Below are positions 25,555 to 34,461 of a stretch of 64,000 nucleotides of DNA, piece after piece; the first letter of the stretch is position 1; every line of letters starts with the position of its first letter. A model generated the notes under the pieces. The model saw only the letters and a program-made list of their open reading frames with translations, was not told where the DNA came from and did not search any database. The translations under genes were made by a program, and so were the position numbers. The stretch is from MR-S7 sp000400995 (GTDB taxonomy: Bacteria; Pseudomonadota; Gammaproteobacteria; Burkholderiales; Burkholderiaceae_C), in NCBI RefSeq assembly GCF_045291395.1, contig NZ_CP152342.1:1736001-1800000 (forward strand), written 5' to 3'.

Positions 25555-28212
25555 ATGAACGCCCCCATGCCCCTCACCGCGCTCCACGCCACCGCCAACG
25601 ACACCGACCCGCTAGAAACCGCCGAGTGGCGCGACGCCTTCCAGGCCCTGGTCGCCACCCAGGGCCCCGAGCGCGCGCGCTTTGTGCTGGACGAGCTGGT
25701 GCGCATGGCCCATGCGCACCGCGTGGGCTGGCAGCCGCAGCTCAACACGCCCTACGTGAACACCGTGGCCGCGCAGGAGCAGCCGGCCTTTCCGGGCGAT
25801 CTGGCCATCGAGGAGCGGCTCGCCTCCATCATGCGGTGGAATGCGCTGGCCATGGTGGTGCGCGCCAACCAGGCCTATGGCGAGCTGGGCGGGCACATCG
25901 CCAGCTATGCCAGCGCGGCCGACCTGTTCGAGACGGGCTTCCACCATTTCTTCCACGCCCGCGAGGGCACGGGGCCGGGGCAGCACCGGGGCGACCTGGT
26001 GTTCTTCCAGCCGCACAGCGCGCCGGGCGTCTATGCGCGCGCCTACCTCGAAGGGCGGCTGACCGAGCGCGACCTGGAGCACTACCGCCAGGAGATCACC
26101 GGCACCGCGGCGGGCGCGCAGGGGCTGTCGAGCTACCCGCACCCGTGGCTCATGCCCGAGTTCTGGCAGTTTCCCACCGGCTCGATGGGCATCGGCCCGA
26201 TCAGCTCGATCTACCACGCGCGCTTCATGCGCTACCTCACGCACCGCAACCTGCTCGACTGCCAGGGCCGCAAGGTGTGGGGCGTGTTCGGCGACGGCGA
26301 GATGGACGAGCCCGAGAGCATGAGCGCGCTGACGCTGGCGGCGCGCGAGCGCCTGGACAACCTGGTGTGGGTGGTCAACTGCAACCTGCAGCGCCTGGAC
26401 GGCCCCGTGCGCGGCAACGGCCGCATCGTGGACGAGCTGGAGCGCCTGTTTTCCGGCGCGGGCTGGAACGTGGTCAAGCTGCTCTGGGGCAGCGACTGGG
26501 ACGGCCTGTTCGCGCGCGACCTCACCGGCACGCTGGTGCGCACGCTGGGCGGCACCGTGGACGGGCAGATGCAGACCTTCGCCGCGAAGGACGGCCGCTA
26601 CAACCGCGACCACTTCTTCCACCAGAGCCCCGAACTGGAGCGCCTGGCCCAGGGCATGACCGACGAGCAGATCGACCGCCTCAAGCGCGGCGGCCACGAC
26701 CTGGTGAAGATCCACGCCGCCTACGCCGCGGCCGCCGCCCACCGGGGCCGGCCCACGGTGATCCTGGCCCACACCAAGAAGGGCTACGGCATGGGCACGG
26801 CGGGCCAGGGCAAGATGACCACGCACAGCCAGAAGAAGCTGGGCGACTCCGATCTGATCGAATTCCGCAACCGCTTCAACCTGCCTGTGAGCGACGCGCA
26901 GACCAAGGCCCTGGCCTTCTACAAGCCGGCCGAGGACAGCCCCGAGATGCAGTACCTGCGCGCGCGCCGCGAGGCGCTGGGCGGCAGCCTGCCGCGCCGC
27001 GACACCGCGTGCGACGCCGTGCCCGTGCCGGCGCTGCAGCAATACGCGCAATTCGCGCTCGCGGCCGACGGCAAGGAGATGAGCACCACCATGGCCTTCG
27101 TGCGCATGCTCGGCACGCTGCTCAAGGACGGGCAGCTGGGGCCCCGCATCGTGCCCATCGTGGCCGACGAGGCGCGCACCTTCGGCATGGCCAACCTGTT
27201 CAAGCAGGTCGGCATCTACAGCAGTGTGGGCCAGCAGTACGCGCCCGAGGACATCGGCTCCGTGCTCTCGTACCGCGAGGCGCTGGACGGCCAGATCCTG
27301 GAAGAGGGCATCAGCGAGGCCGGCGCCATCGCCAGCTGGACGGCCGCCGCCACCAGCTATAGCGTGCACGGCCTGGCCATGCTGCCGTTCTACATCTACT
27401 ACTCCATGTTCGGCTTCCAGCGCGTGGGCGACGCCATCTGGGCCGCCGCCGACCAGCGCGCGCGGGGCTTCCTGCTGGGCGCCACGTCGGGGCGCACCAC
27501 GCTGGGCGGCGAGGGGCTGCAGCACCAGGACGGGTCGAGCCACCTCGTGGCCGCCACCATTCCCAACTGCAAGGCCTACGACCCGGCCTACGCGGGCGAG
27601 CTGGCCGTGATCCTCGACGCGGGCATGCGCGAGATGCTCGTGGAGCAGCAGGACGTGTTCTATTACGTCACGCTCATGAACGAGAACTACGCCCAGCCCG
27701 ACCTGCCCGAGGGCGCGGCCGAGGGCGTGCTGCGCGGGTGCTATCTCTTGGATAGCTGCTCGCGCTTGCTGGATAAGCGCGAGAGCCCGATTTCACCTGA
27801 AAAGCAGGTGGCCTTGCTGGGTTCGGGTGCCATCCTCACCGAGGTCGTGAAGGCCGCCGCGCTGCTGGCCGAGGAGGGCATTGCCGCCACCGTGGTCAGC
27901 GTGACGAGCTGGAGCGAACTCGCGCGCGACGGCAGGGCCTGCGAAGCCATGGAAGGCAAGGGCGGCGGCACGCCGTGGCTCGCGCAGGTGCTGGCCGGCA
28001 CGCACGGCCCCGTCATCGCCGCCACCGACTACGTGCGGGCCGTGCCCGAGACCGTGCGCGCCTACCTGCCCGAGGGCCGGCGCTTGCACACGCTGGGCAC
28101 GGACGGATTCGGGCGCAGCGACACGCGGGCCGCGCTGCGCGCCTTCTTCCACGTGGATGCACAGGCCATCGCGCAGCGGGCGCGGGCAGCGCTGCTAGCG
28201 CGGGCATCGTGA
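25555..28212 (+). CDS. aceE: Pyruvate dehydrogenase E1-type (homodimeric, AceE/MdeB-like) protein
   Basis: This is an 885-aa thiamine-diphosphate enzyme of the homodimeric E1 family. The ThDP/Mg motif is GDGEMDEPESM...NCNLQRLDG (about residues 244-282). It oxidatively decarboxylates a 2-oxo acid (pyruvate or 2-oxobutyrate) and transfers the acyl group to a lipoyl E2. The start ATG at 25555 follows a poor ribosome site; a GTG six bases upstream is an alternative. No aceF or lpd follows, and the upstream divergent gene is Lrp-like, which points to an MdeB-type 2-oxobutyrate E1. Residues about 727-750 (GCYLLDSCSRLLDKRESPI) are encoded by a dispersed hairpin repeat. Confidence 0.9.
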   Translation: MNAPMPLTALHATANDTDPLETAEWRDAFQALVATQGPERARFVLDELVRMAHAHRVGWQPQLNTPYVNTVAAQEQPAFPGDLAIEERLASIMRWNALAMVVRANQAYGELGGHIASYASAADLFETGFHHFFHAREGTGPGQHRGDLVFFQPHSAPGVYARAYLEGRLTERDLEHYRQEITGTAAGAQGLSSYPHPWLMPEFWQFPTGSMGIGPISSIYHARFMRYLTHRNLLDCQGRKVWGVFGDGEMDEPESMSALTLAARERLDNLVWVVNCNLQRLDGPVRGNGRIVDELERLFSGAGWNVVKLLWGSDWDGLFARDLTGTLVRTLGGTVDGQMQTFAAKDGRYNRDHFFHQSPELERLAQGMTDEQIDRLKRGGHDLVKIHAAYAAAAAHRGRPTVILAHTKKGYGMGTAGQGKMTTHSQKKLGDSDLIEFRNRFNLPVSDAQTKALAFYKPAEDSPEMQYLRARREALGGSLPRRDTACDAVPVPALQQYAQFALAADGKEMSTTMAFVRMLGTLLKDGQLGPRIVPIVADEARTFGMANLFKQVGIYSSVGQQYAPEDIGSVLSYREALDGQILEEGISEAGAIASWTAAATSYSVHGLAMLPFYIYYSMFGFQRVGDAIWAAADQRARGFLLGATSGRTTLGGEGLQHQDGSSHLVAATIPNCKAYDPAYAGELAVILDAGMREMLVEQQDVFYYVTLMNENYAQPDLPEGAAEGVLRGCYLLDSCSRLLDKRESPISPEKQVALLGSGAILTEVVKAAALLAEEGIAATVVSVTSWSELARDGRACEAMEGKGGGTPWLAQVLAGTHGPVIAATDYVRAVPETVRAYLPEGRRLHTLGTDGFGRSDTRAALRAFFHVDAQAIAQRARAALLARAS
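27740..27802. repeat. Dispersed hairpin repeat translated within the E1 gene
   Basis: The copy reads GCTATCTCTTGGATAGCTGC, then TCGCGCTTGCTGGATAAGCG and CGAGAGCCCGATTTCACC. It is closest to the copies at 33365 and 37208, with the hairpin core GCGCTTG...TAAGCGC. It is read in frame without a stop, between the second and third domains of the E1 enzyme. Confidence 0.85.
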
Positions 28213-28221
28213 CCGTTTCCG

Positions 28222-28245
28222 GGCCGGACGGCGGTGCGTCCGGCC
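28222..28245. terminator. Hairpin between convergent E1 and amidase genes
   Basis: GGCCGGACG (28222-28230) and CGTCCGGCC (28237-28245) form a perfect stem with a six-base loop. There is no strong T tract; it may still act on both strands. Confidence 0.5.
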
Positions 28246-28255
28246 GGCAAGGTTG

Positions 28256-29557
28256 TCACGCCAGCGCGGCCTGCGCCACGCGTTCCACGAAGGCCGCCGC
28301 CTGCAGGGTGCGCAGGTCGTCGCCGTAGGCGCCGATCACCTGCACCCCCATCGGCAGACCGCGCGGCCCCCGGGCGGCGGGCACGCACACACAGGGCACG
28401 TGCATCAGGCTCCAGAGCGCGCCGAACTGGGCGGAACCCGAGTCGGCGATGCCTTCGTCCGCCTCGCCCTGGGCGGGCGGGTAGAGCAGCGCGTCCACGC
28501 CGTCGAACAGGCGCGCCAGCGCCTGGCGCCCGGCCAGCGCGCGCTGGCGCATGGCCAGGTACTCCGCGCCGTCGATGCCTTCGCCGCCCGCCAGGCGCGC
28601 CTGCAGGCGCGGGCTGAACTGCGCCGCGTGGTGCTGGCGCTCGTGCGCCAGCGACTGGCGCGCCTCGAACGCGAACAGGCGGCCCTGCAGGTCGATCAGC
28701 GCCTCCAGCCCGGCCGGCAGCCACAGGCGCCGGACTTCGGCGCCCGCGCGCTGCGCGGCGGCGGCCAGGCTTTCGATGGCCTGGGCCATCTCGGGGTGCA
28801 CCGCGTCCCACTGCGACGACAGGCACAGCGCCAGCCGGGGGCGCTCCAGCGGCTGGGCCTGTGCACGCACGCCCTGCAGGCCGAAGCCGCAAAGGGCCGC
28901 GTCTTCCACCGTGCGCGCCAGCAGGGTGACGGTGTCCTGCGAGGGGCTCAGGGGCTTGAGGCCGGCCACGTTGAGAAAGCCGAAGGTCGGCTTGTAGCCC
29001 ACGATGCCGCAGTAGGACGCCGGCCGCACCGTGGAGGCCGTGGTCTGCGTGCCGAAGGCCACGGGCGCCATGAAGTCGGCAACGGCCGCAGCCGAACCGC
29101 TGGACGAGCCGCCCGGCGTGTGCGCCAGGTCGAGCGGGTTGCGCGTCTGGCTCGGGGTCTGCGTGGCGAACTCGCTCGTGGCCACCTTGCCGAGCACCAG
29201 CGCGCCGAATTCCCGCGCCCGCGCCACGCAGGCGGCGTCCGCCACCGGCTGGTGGCCGGCGTAGATGGGCGAGCCGTAGGCGGTGGCGAGGTCCCGGGTG
29301 TCCAGCACGTCCTTCACGGCGAACGGCAGGCCGCGCAGCGGCGCGGCCGCGGCGCGGTCGGCGGCGCGGGCCTGCGCCAGCGCGCGGCTGGGGTCCACGG
29401 CGGTGAAAGCCTGCACCGCGCCGTTGCGCTCGGCGATGCGCTCCAGGCAGGCGCGTGTGAGCGCCTCGCTCGTGAGGCGGCCTTCCTCCATGGCGCGCAG
29501 GGCCTGCAGGGCCGTCAGGCGGTTGGGCGGCGTCATGGCAGTGCTGTGTGCGCTCAT
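28256..29557 (-). CDS. Amidase (amidase signature family)
   Basis: This is a 433-aa enzyme with the Ser-cisSer-Lys machinery. Lys lies in PFAVKDVLDT (about residue 74), and the glycine-serine-rich signature is GGSSSGSAAAVA (about 145-156). It hydrolyses an amide bond; the substrate is unknown. The start at 29557 overlaps the stop of the Bug-type gene by four bases (ATGA), so the pair is translationally coupled and probably handles one imported compound. A second ATG seven codons in (MTPPNRL) is possible. Convergent with the E1 gene. Confidence 0.9.
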   Translation of the reverse strand: MSAHSTAMTPPNRLTALQALRAMEEGRLTSEALTRACLERIAERNGAVQAFTAVDPSRALAQARAADRAAAAPLRGLPFAVKDVLDTRDLATAYGSPIYAGHQPVADAACVARAREFGALVLGKVATSEFATQTPSQTRNPLDLAHTPGGSSSGSAAAVADFMAPVAFGTQTTASTVRPASYCGIVGYKPTFGFLNVAGLKPLSPSQDTVTLLARTVEDAALCGFGLQGVRAQAQPLERPRLALCLSSQWDAVHPEMAQAIESLAAAAQRAGAEVRRLWLPAGLEALIDLQGRLFAFEARQSLAHERQHHAAQFSPRLQARLAGGEGIDGAEYLAMRQRALAGRQALARLFDGVDALLYPPAQGEADEGIADSGSAQFGALWSLMHVPCVCVPAARGPRGLPMGVQVIGAYGDDLRTLQAAAFVERVAQAALA

Positions 29558-30546
29558 TGCGGGGTGATGCCTGCGTCGCGGATGGTCTTGGCCCAGCGGT
29601 CGTGCTCCTTGTGCACGAAGGCCGCGAACGCCTCGGGGCTGTTGCCGATGGGTTCGGCCCCCTGGGCGAGCAGCGATTCCTTGACCTTGGGGTCCTGCAG
29701 GATGCGCACCACCTCGTGGTTCAGCCGCTGGATGATGGGCTGCGGCACGCCCGCCGGGGCGAACAGGCCGAACCAGCCTTCCACCTCGTAGCCGGGCACG
29801 CCGCTTTCCGCGATGGTCGGCACCTCGGGCAGCAGCGGCGTGCGCCGGGCGGACGTCACCGCCAGCGCCTGCAGCTTGCCGGCGCGGATGTGCGGCAGGC
29901 ACAGCGGCAGGTTGCAGAACATGGCGCTGACGCGCCCGCCCATCACGTCGGTGACCGGGGCGCTGCCGCCCTTGTAGGGAATGTGCAGGAAGTCGGGCAC
30001 CTGGGCCATGGTCTTGAACAGCTCGCCCGACAGGTGCATGCTGCCGCCCGCGCCGCTGGAGGCGAAACTGTACTTCTCGGTGCGCGCGGCCTGGATGAAG
30101 TCCTTCACGTTGCGCGCCGGCACCTGGGGGCCCACGACCAGCACGTTGGGCATGGACGCGACGTTGGTGATGGGCGTGAAGTCCTTGAGCGCATTGAACT
30201 TCAGGTTCTTGTGCAGGCTGGGGTTGATGGCGTTGGTGCTGGCGGCGCCCATCATCAGCGTGTAGCCGTCGGGGGCGGCCGCGGCGGCATAGGCGGCGCC
30301 GATGTTGCCGTCGGCGCCGGCCTTGTTTTCCACGACGACGGGCTGCCCCAGCGCATCGCCCAGGCGCTGGGCCACGATGCGCGCCAGCAGGTCGGTGACG
30401 CTGCCCGCGGCGAAGGGCACCACCATGGTGACGGGCTTGGCCGGGTAGCTGGCCGTTGCGGGGGGCTGGGCGCTTGCCACGGCGGCCAGGGCGAGGGCGG
30501 CCGACGCCACCAGGGCGCGGCGCAAGCGGAAAGGATGGAGGGACAT
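29554..30546 (-). CDS. Tripartite tricarboxylate transporter substrate-binding protein (Bug family)
   Basis: This is a 330-aa periplasmic binding protein. It has a signal peptide (RRALVASAALALAAVASA, cleavage before QPPAT) and the Bug signatures YPAKPVTMVVPFAAG, VVVENKAGADGNIGA and IPYKGGSAPVTD. Bug proteins bind dicarboxylates, amides, nicotinate and similar small acids for uptake by TctAB-type permeases, often encoded elsewhere. The ATG at 30546 gives the signal peptide directly. It overlaps the amidase gene downstream and is divergent from a LysR regulator, a typical Comamonadaceae layout. Confidence 0.92.
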   Translation of the reverse strand: MSLHPFRLRRALVASAALALAAVASAQPPATASYPAKPVTMVVPFAAGSVTDLLARIVAQRLGDALGQPVVVENKAGADGNIGAAYAAAAAPDGYTLMMGAASTNAINPSLHKNLKFNALKDFTPITNVASMPNVLVVGPQVPARNVKDFIQAARTEKYSFASSGAGGSMHLSGELFKTMAQVPDFLHIPYKGGSAPVTDVMGGRVSAMFCNLPLCLPHIRAGKLQALAVTSARRTPLLPEVPTIAESGVPGYEVEGWFGLFAPAGVPQPIIQRLNHEVVRILQDPKVKESLLAQGAEPIGNSPEAFAAFVHKEHDRWAKTIRDAGITPQ

Positions 30547-30663
30547 GGCGATGGGATGTAAAGGGTGGGTGGAAGGCAACGTTGCGCTGCGGAGGCTACG
30601 GCTGCACCACTGATATGTCTAATATAAAATTCTCTAACTATTGAGTCGTAGATCGGCATAATC
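30547..30663. promoter_or_regulatory. Divergent promoter region of Bug-amidase operon and lysR gene
   Basis: The region holds the palindrome GCAACGTTGC (30576-30585) and an AT-rich stretch (TGATATGTCTAATATAAAAT, 30611-30630) with ATAT-N5-ATAT symmetry that could be a LysR site and -10 region. AT content is clearly higher than in the genes. Confidence 0.4.
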
Positions 30664-31554
30664 ATGCTTTCCCGCAACCTGCTGGCCTTCATCGCGGTGG
30701 CCGAGGAACTGCATTTCGGCAGGGCCGCGCAGCGGCTGCACATCAGCCAGCCGCCGCTGAGCCAGCAGATCCGCCAGTTCGAGGAAGAGGTGGGCGCGCC
30801 GCTGCTGGTGCGCACCACGCGCTCCGTCCAGCTCACGCCGGCGGGCCGCCTGCTGCTGGAGCGCGCCCACCTGCTGGTGGCCGAGGCGGATGCCGCCCTG
30901 CACGCCGTGCGGCGCCATGCGCTGGGCGACGAGGGCGTGCTCACGCTGGGCTTCACCCACAGCACGGTCTACCGCGTGCTGCCCCAGGCCCTGCAGGCCT
31001 TCCGCCAGGCCTGTCCGGACGTGGTGCTGGAACTGCGCCAGCAGACCTCCGACCTGCTGGTGGAGGACGTGCGCAGCGGCCGCCTGGACGTGGCGCTGCT
31101 GCGGTTTTCCGCCTCCATGGACAGCGCGGGCCTGGTGTCGAGCGTGGTCTCCCACGACCCCATGGTGCTGGTGCTGCCGCTGGGGCATCCGCTGGCCGCG
31201 CACGAGCGCGTGCCGGTGCCCCACCTGCAGGGCCTGCCCTGGGTGGGCTACGAGCCGCAGGGTGCGCGCTATTTCCACGAACTGGAGGAAAAGCTCCTCG
31301 CCAGCGCCCAGGTGCGCCCCCACGTGCGCCACCACAGCCTGCTGCCCACGCTGCTGGCGCTGGTGGAAGCCGGCATGGGGGCCGCGCTGGTCCCCCTGTC
31401 CGCCGTGCAGGGCGGGGCCGGGCGCTTCGCATGGCGGGAGCTGGCCCTGCCCGCGGGCGGCGCGCCGCTGGACGCGGTGCTGTCCTGCGTCTGGAGCGCG
31501 GACAACTGCAACCCGGTGGTGCAGCGCTTCCTCGCCTGCCTGCCGCAAGCCTGA
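30664..31554 (+). CDS. LysR family transcriptional regulator
   Basis: This is a 296-aa regulator. The N-terminal winged HTH (AFIAVAEELHFGRAAQRLHI, then SQPPLSQQIRQFEEEVGAPL) is followed by a LysR substrate-binding domain (from about residue 92, GVLTLGFTHSTVYRVLP). The start at 30664 fits the LysR N terminus exactly. It is divergent from the Bug-amidase operon and probably controls it in response to the imported compound. A GntR regulator follows 66 bases later. Confidence 0.93.
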   Translation: MLSRNLLAFIAVAEELHFGRAAQRLHISQPPLSQQIRQFEEEVGAPLLVRTTRSVQLTPAGRLLLERAHLLVAEADAALHAVRRHALGDEGVLTLGFTHSTVYRVLPQALQAFRQACPDVVLELRQQTSDLLVEDVRSGRLDVALLRFSASMDSAGLVSSVVSHDPMVLVLPLGHPLAAHERVPVPHLQGLPWVGYEPQGARYFHELEEKLLASAQVRPHVRHHSLLPTLLALVEAGMGAALVPLSAVQGGAGRFAWRELALPAGGAPLDAVLSCVWSADNCNPVVQRFLACLPQA

Positions 31555-31620
31555 CCGGGGCGGCGGAGAAGGGCGCAGGCATTAGAGTGGCAGGCCCTGC
31601 CATGTACGGATAACGACACG

Positions 31621-32391
31621 ATGCCCCTGCAGTTCCAGCCCGTGGCTTCCGGCGCCCGTCTGGCCGACCAGGTCGCCGACGCGCTCGCGGCCGAGATCCG
31701 CAGCGGCCGGCTGGCGCTGGGCGACCGGTTGCCGACCGAGGCCGTGCTGGCCACGCAGTTCGCCGTGAGCCGCACCGTGGTGCGCGAGGCCGTGTCGCGG
31801 CTCAAGTCGCTCGGGCTGGTCGATTCGCGCCAGGGCAGCGGGGTCTACGTGCGCGCCGCCAGCGCCGAGCCGCTGCGCTTCGAGGGCGCGCACCTGGCCT
31901 CGCGCGAGGCGGTGATCCAGCTCGCCGAGCTGCGCCGCCCGCTGGAGTCCGAGGTTGCCGCACTGGCGGCCGAGCGCCGCACGGCGCAGGACATGGCGCG
32001 CATCCGCGAGGCCATCGCGGCCCTGCGTCAGGCCGTGGCCGATGGCGGCAGCGGCGCCGAGCAGGACCTGGCCTTCCACCTGGCGATCGCCGAGGCGGCG
32101 CACAACCCTTTCCTCATGGGCACGCTGCAGTACCTGCACGGATTCCTGCAGGGCGCCATCCGCGTTACGCGGGCCAACGAAGCGCGCCGCGACGACTTCG
32201 CCCGCGAGGTCGCCAGTGAACATACGCGCATTGCGGACGCCATCGAGGCGGGCGAGCCCGCCGCCGCACGGGACGCCGCCAAGACCCACATGGACAACGC
32301 CATCCGCCGCATCCGGCAGGCCGACCCCGCGTTCTGGCAGCAGGAGGGTGCGCAGTTGGCCCGCCCGCTGGTCGAGCGGCGCAAGGGTTAA
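31621..32391 (+). CDS. GntR/FadR-type regulator, likely controller of the sugar-acid operon
   Basis: This is a 256-aa GntR regulator. It has an N-terminal wHTH (LADQVADALAAEIRSG, GDRLPTEAVLATQF, SRTVVREAVSRLKSLGLV) and an FCD-type all-helical effector domain from about residue 95 (IQLAELRRPLESEVAALAA, and H-x3-N metal-type residues in FHLAIAEAAHNPF). It lies 70 bases upstream of ltnD and in the same direction, so it is the likely repressor of the ltnD-denD-otnKCI operon, with a sugar acid as effector. Start at 31621. Confidence 0.9.
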   Translation: MPLQFQPVASGARLADQVADALAAEIRSGRLALGDRLPTEAVLATQFAVSRTVVREAVSRLKSLGLVDSRQGSGVYVRAASAEPLRFEGAHLASREAVIQLAELRRPLESEVAALAAERRTAQDMARIREAIAALRQAVADGGSGAEQDLAFHLAIAEAAHNPFLMGTLQYLHGFLQGAIRVTRANEARRDDFAREVASEHTRIADAIEAGEPAAARDAAKTHMDNAIRRIRQADPAFWQQEGAQLARPLVERRKG

Positions 32392-32461
32392 CCCGTATCC
32401 GTAATGTGCTCTCAAATTTGTATGATGACCTGACAATTTCAACTTCCACCGCCATTCCCGC

Positions 32462-33355
32462 ATGAGCAACGTATCTCCACCTACCGTCGGCCTCGTGGGC
32501 CTGGGCGCCATGGGCCTGGGCATGGCCCAGTCGCTGCGCCGCGCGGGCTTCGCGCCCCATGTGTTCGACCTGCGGCGCGAAGTGGCGCAGGACTTCGCCA
32601 AGGACGGCGGCACCGCCTGCGAGACGCTGGCCGAGCTGGGCGCGCGCTGCGACGTGGTGGTCTCGGTGGTCGTCAACGCCGCGCAGACCGAAAGCGTGCT
32701 GTTCGGCGACGATGGCGTGGCCGCCAGCATGCGGCCCGGCAGCCTGTTCGTGATGTGCTCCACCGTCGATCCCAACTGGTCGGTGGCGCTGGAATCGCGC
32801 CTGGCCAAGCAGGGCATCCTGTACCTGGACGCGCCCATCTCCGGCGGCGCCGCCAAGGCCGCGAGCGGGCAGATGACCATGATGACCGCCGGCACGCCCG
32901 ATGCCTATGCGCGCGCGGGCGGCACGCTCGACGCCATGGCCGCCAAGGTCTACCGCCTGGGCGACAAGGCGGGCGCGGGCAGCAAGGTCAAGATCATCAA
33001 CCAGCTCCTGGCGGGCGTGCACATCGCCGCCGCGGCAGAGGCCATGGCGCTGGGCCTGCGCGAGGGCGTCGATCCGGCCGCGCTCTACGACGTCATCACG
33101 CACAGCGCGGGCAACAGCTGGATGTTCGAGAACCGCATGGCCCACGTGCTGGCGGGCGACTACACGCCGCTGTCGGCCGTGGACATCTTCGTGAAGGATT
33201 TGGGGCTGGTGCTGGACGTGGCGCGCGCCAGCAAATTCCCGCTGCCGCTCTCGTCCACCGCGCACCAGATGTTCATGCAGGCCTCCACGGCGGGCTTCGC
33301 ACGTGAGGACGACAGTGCGGTCATCAAGATCTTCCCGGGCATCACACTCCCCTAG
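32462..33355 (+). CDS. ltnD: L-threonate dehydrogenase
   Basis: This is a 297-aa beta-hydroxyacid dehydrogenase. The NAD-binding motif is GLGAMGLGMAQSL (about residues 12-24), the substrate motif is DAPISGGAAKAASGQ, and the catalytic Lys lies in GSKVKIINQLL. In the four-carbon sugar-acid pathway this enzyme oxidises L-threonate at C2 to a 2-oxo-tetronate. It sits at the head of a run with denD, otnK, otnC and otnI, which supports the assignment over other members such as 3-hydroxyisobutyrate dehydrogenase. A dispersed repeat lies between it and denD. Confidence 0.88.
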   Translation: MSNVSPPTVGLVGLGAMGLGMAQSLRRAGFAPHVFDLRREVAQDFAKDGGTACETLAELGARCDVVVSVVVNAAQTESVLFGDDGVAASMRPGSLFVMCSTVDPNWSVALESRLAKQGILYLDAPISGGAAKAASGQMTMMTAGTPDAYARAGGTLDAMAAKVYRLGDKAGAGSKVKIINQLLAGVHIAAAAEAMALGLREGVDPAALYDVITHSAGNSWMFENRMAHVLAGDYTPLSAVDIFVKDLGLVLDVARASKFPLPLSSTAHQMFMQASTAGFAREDDSAVIKIFPGITLP

Positions 33356-33364
33356 AAAACTCCT

Positions 33365-33420
33365 GTTTTCATAGCTGCTCGCGCTTGATGCACAAGCGCT
33401 AGAGCCCGATTTGGCTTGTA
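33365..33420. repeat. Dispersed hairpin repeat between ltnD and denD
   Basis: The copy reads GTTTTCATAGCTGCTCGCGC, then TTGATGCACAAGCGCTAGAG and CCCGATTTGGCTTG. It is a well-preserved forward copy with the core GCGCTTG...CAAGCGC. It lies in the operon gap, so it is probably transcribed. Confidence 0.85.
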
Positions 33421-33444
33421 ACTCCACACACAAGGACCCCTCCC

Positions 33445-34458
33445 ATGAACATCCTCATTACCGGCGGCAGTGGCTTCCTCGGCGCGCGCCTCGCGCGCAC
33501 GCTGCTGGCCCAGGGCAGCCTGGCGCTGGCCGGCGCGCCCGCGCAGCCCATCCAGCGCGTGGTGCTGGTCGACCGCGTGGCGCCGCCTGCTGACCTGGCT
33601 GCCGATGCGCGCGTGCAGCCGCTGCTGGGCGACCTGGGCGAGCAGCTCGCCGCCGGCGCGCTGCCGCTGGGCGAGGTGCAGGCCGTTTTCCACCTCGCGG
33701 CAGCCGTCAGCGGCGAGTGCGAGGCTGACTTCGATCTCGGCATGCGCAGCAACCTCGACGCCACGCGTCAATTGCTCGAAGGCTGCCGCCGCGCGGGCCA
33801 TGCGCCCGTGTTCGTGTTCTCCAGCTCCGTGGCCGTGTTCGGCGATTCGCCCGAGCAGCGCTTGCCCGAGGTGATCGAGGACACCACGCTGCCCACGCCG
33901 CAGAACAGCTACGGCATCCAGAAGTTCATCGGCGAGCAGCTCGTGGCCGACTACACGCGCAAGGGCTTCGTGCAGGGCCGCAACGTGCGCCTGATGACGG
34001 TGAGCGTGCGCCCCGGCCGCCCGAACGGCGCGGCCTCCAGCTTCCTCTCGGGCATGCTGCGCGAGCCCCTGGCGGGCGAGCGCGCGCGCTGCCCCGTGGC
34101 GCCCGAGACGGCCGTGGCGCTCTCGTCGCCCGGCAACACGGTGCGCGGCATCATCCGCGCGTCGACGGCCAGCAGCACGGAGTGGGGCGCGCGCACCGCC
34201 GTCAACCTGCCCGCGCTCACCACCACCGTGGGCGAGATGGCCCAGGCTTTGGCCCGCGTGGCCGGCAAGGAGGCCACCGCGCTCATCGACTGGGAGCCCG
34301 ATGCGCAGATCGCCAAGATCATCACGAGCTGGCCCAGCCGCTTCCAGCCGAAGCGTGCGCAGGCCCTGGGCCTGGCGGCCGACGAGAGCTTCGAGGCCAT
34401 CCTGCGCGACTACGTGCGCGAGAACCCGCAGGCCGTCAAGCTCGCGGTGAAGGGATAA
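33445..34458 (+). CDS. denD: D-erythronate dehydrogenase (NAD-dependent epimerase/dehydratase family)
   Basis: This is a 337-aa extended short-chain dehydrogenase. The Rossmann motif is TGGSGFLGARLA (about 6-17), the Ser/Tyr/Lys triad lies in SSSVAVFG and YGIQK (about 155-159). DenD oxidises D-erythronate at C2, giving 2-oxo-tetronate. ATG at 33445 follows AAGGACCCCTCCC. It is encoded three bases before otnK, and ltnD is upstream, so the operon appears to feed two four-carbon acids into the same route. Confidence 0.88.
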   Translation: MNILITGGSGFLGARLARTLLAQGSLALAGAPAQPIQRVVLVDRVAPPADLAADARVQPLLGDLGEQLAAGALPLGEVQAVFHLAAAVSGECEADFDLGMRSNLDATRQLLEGCRRAGHAPVFVFSSSVAVFGDSPEQRLPEVIEDTTLPTPQNSYGIQKFIGEQLVADYTRKGFVQGRNVRLMTVSVRPGRPNGAASSFLSGMLREPLAGERARCPVAPETAVALSSPGNTVRGIIRASTASSTEWGARTAVNLPALTTTVGEMAQALARVAGKEATALIDWEPDAQIAKIITSWPSRFQPKRAQALGLAADESFEAILRDYVRENPQAVKLAVKG

Positions 34459-34461
34459 GCC

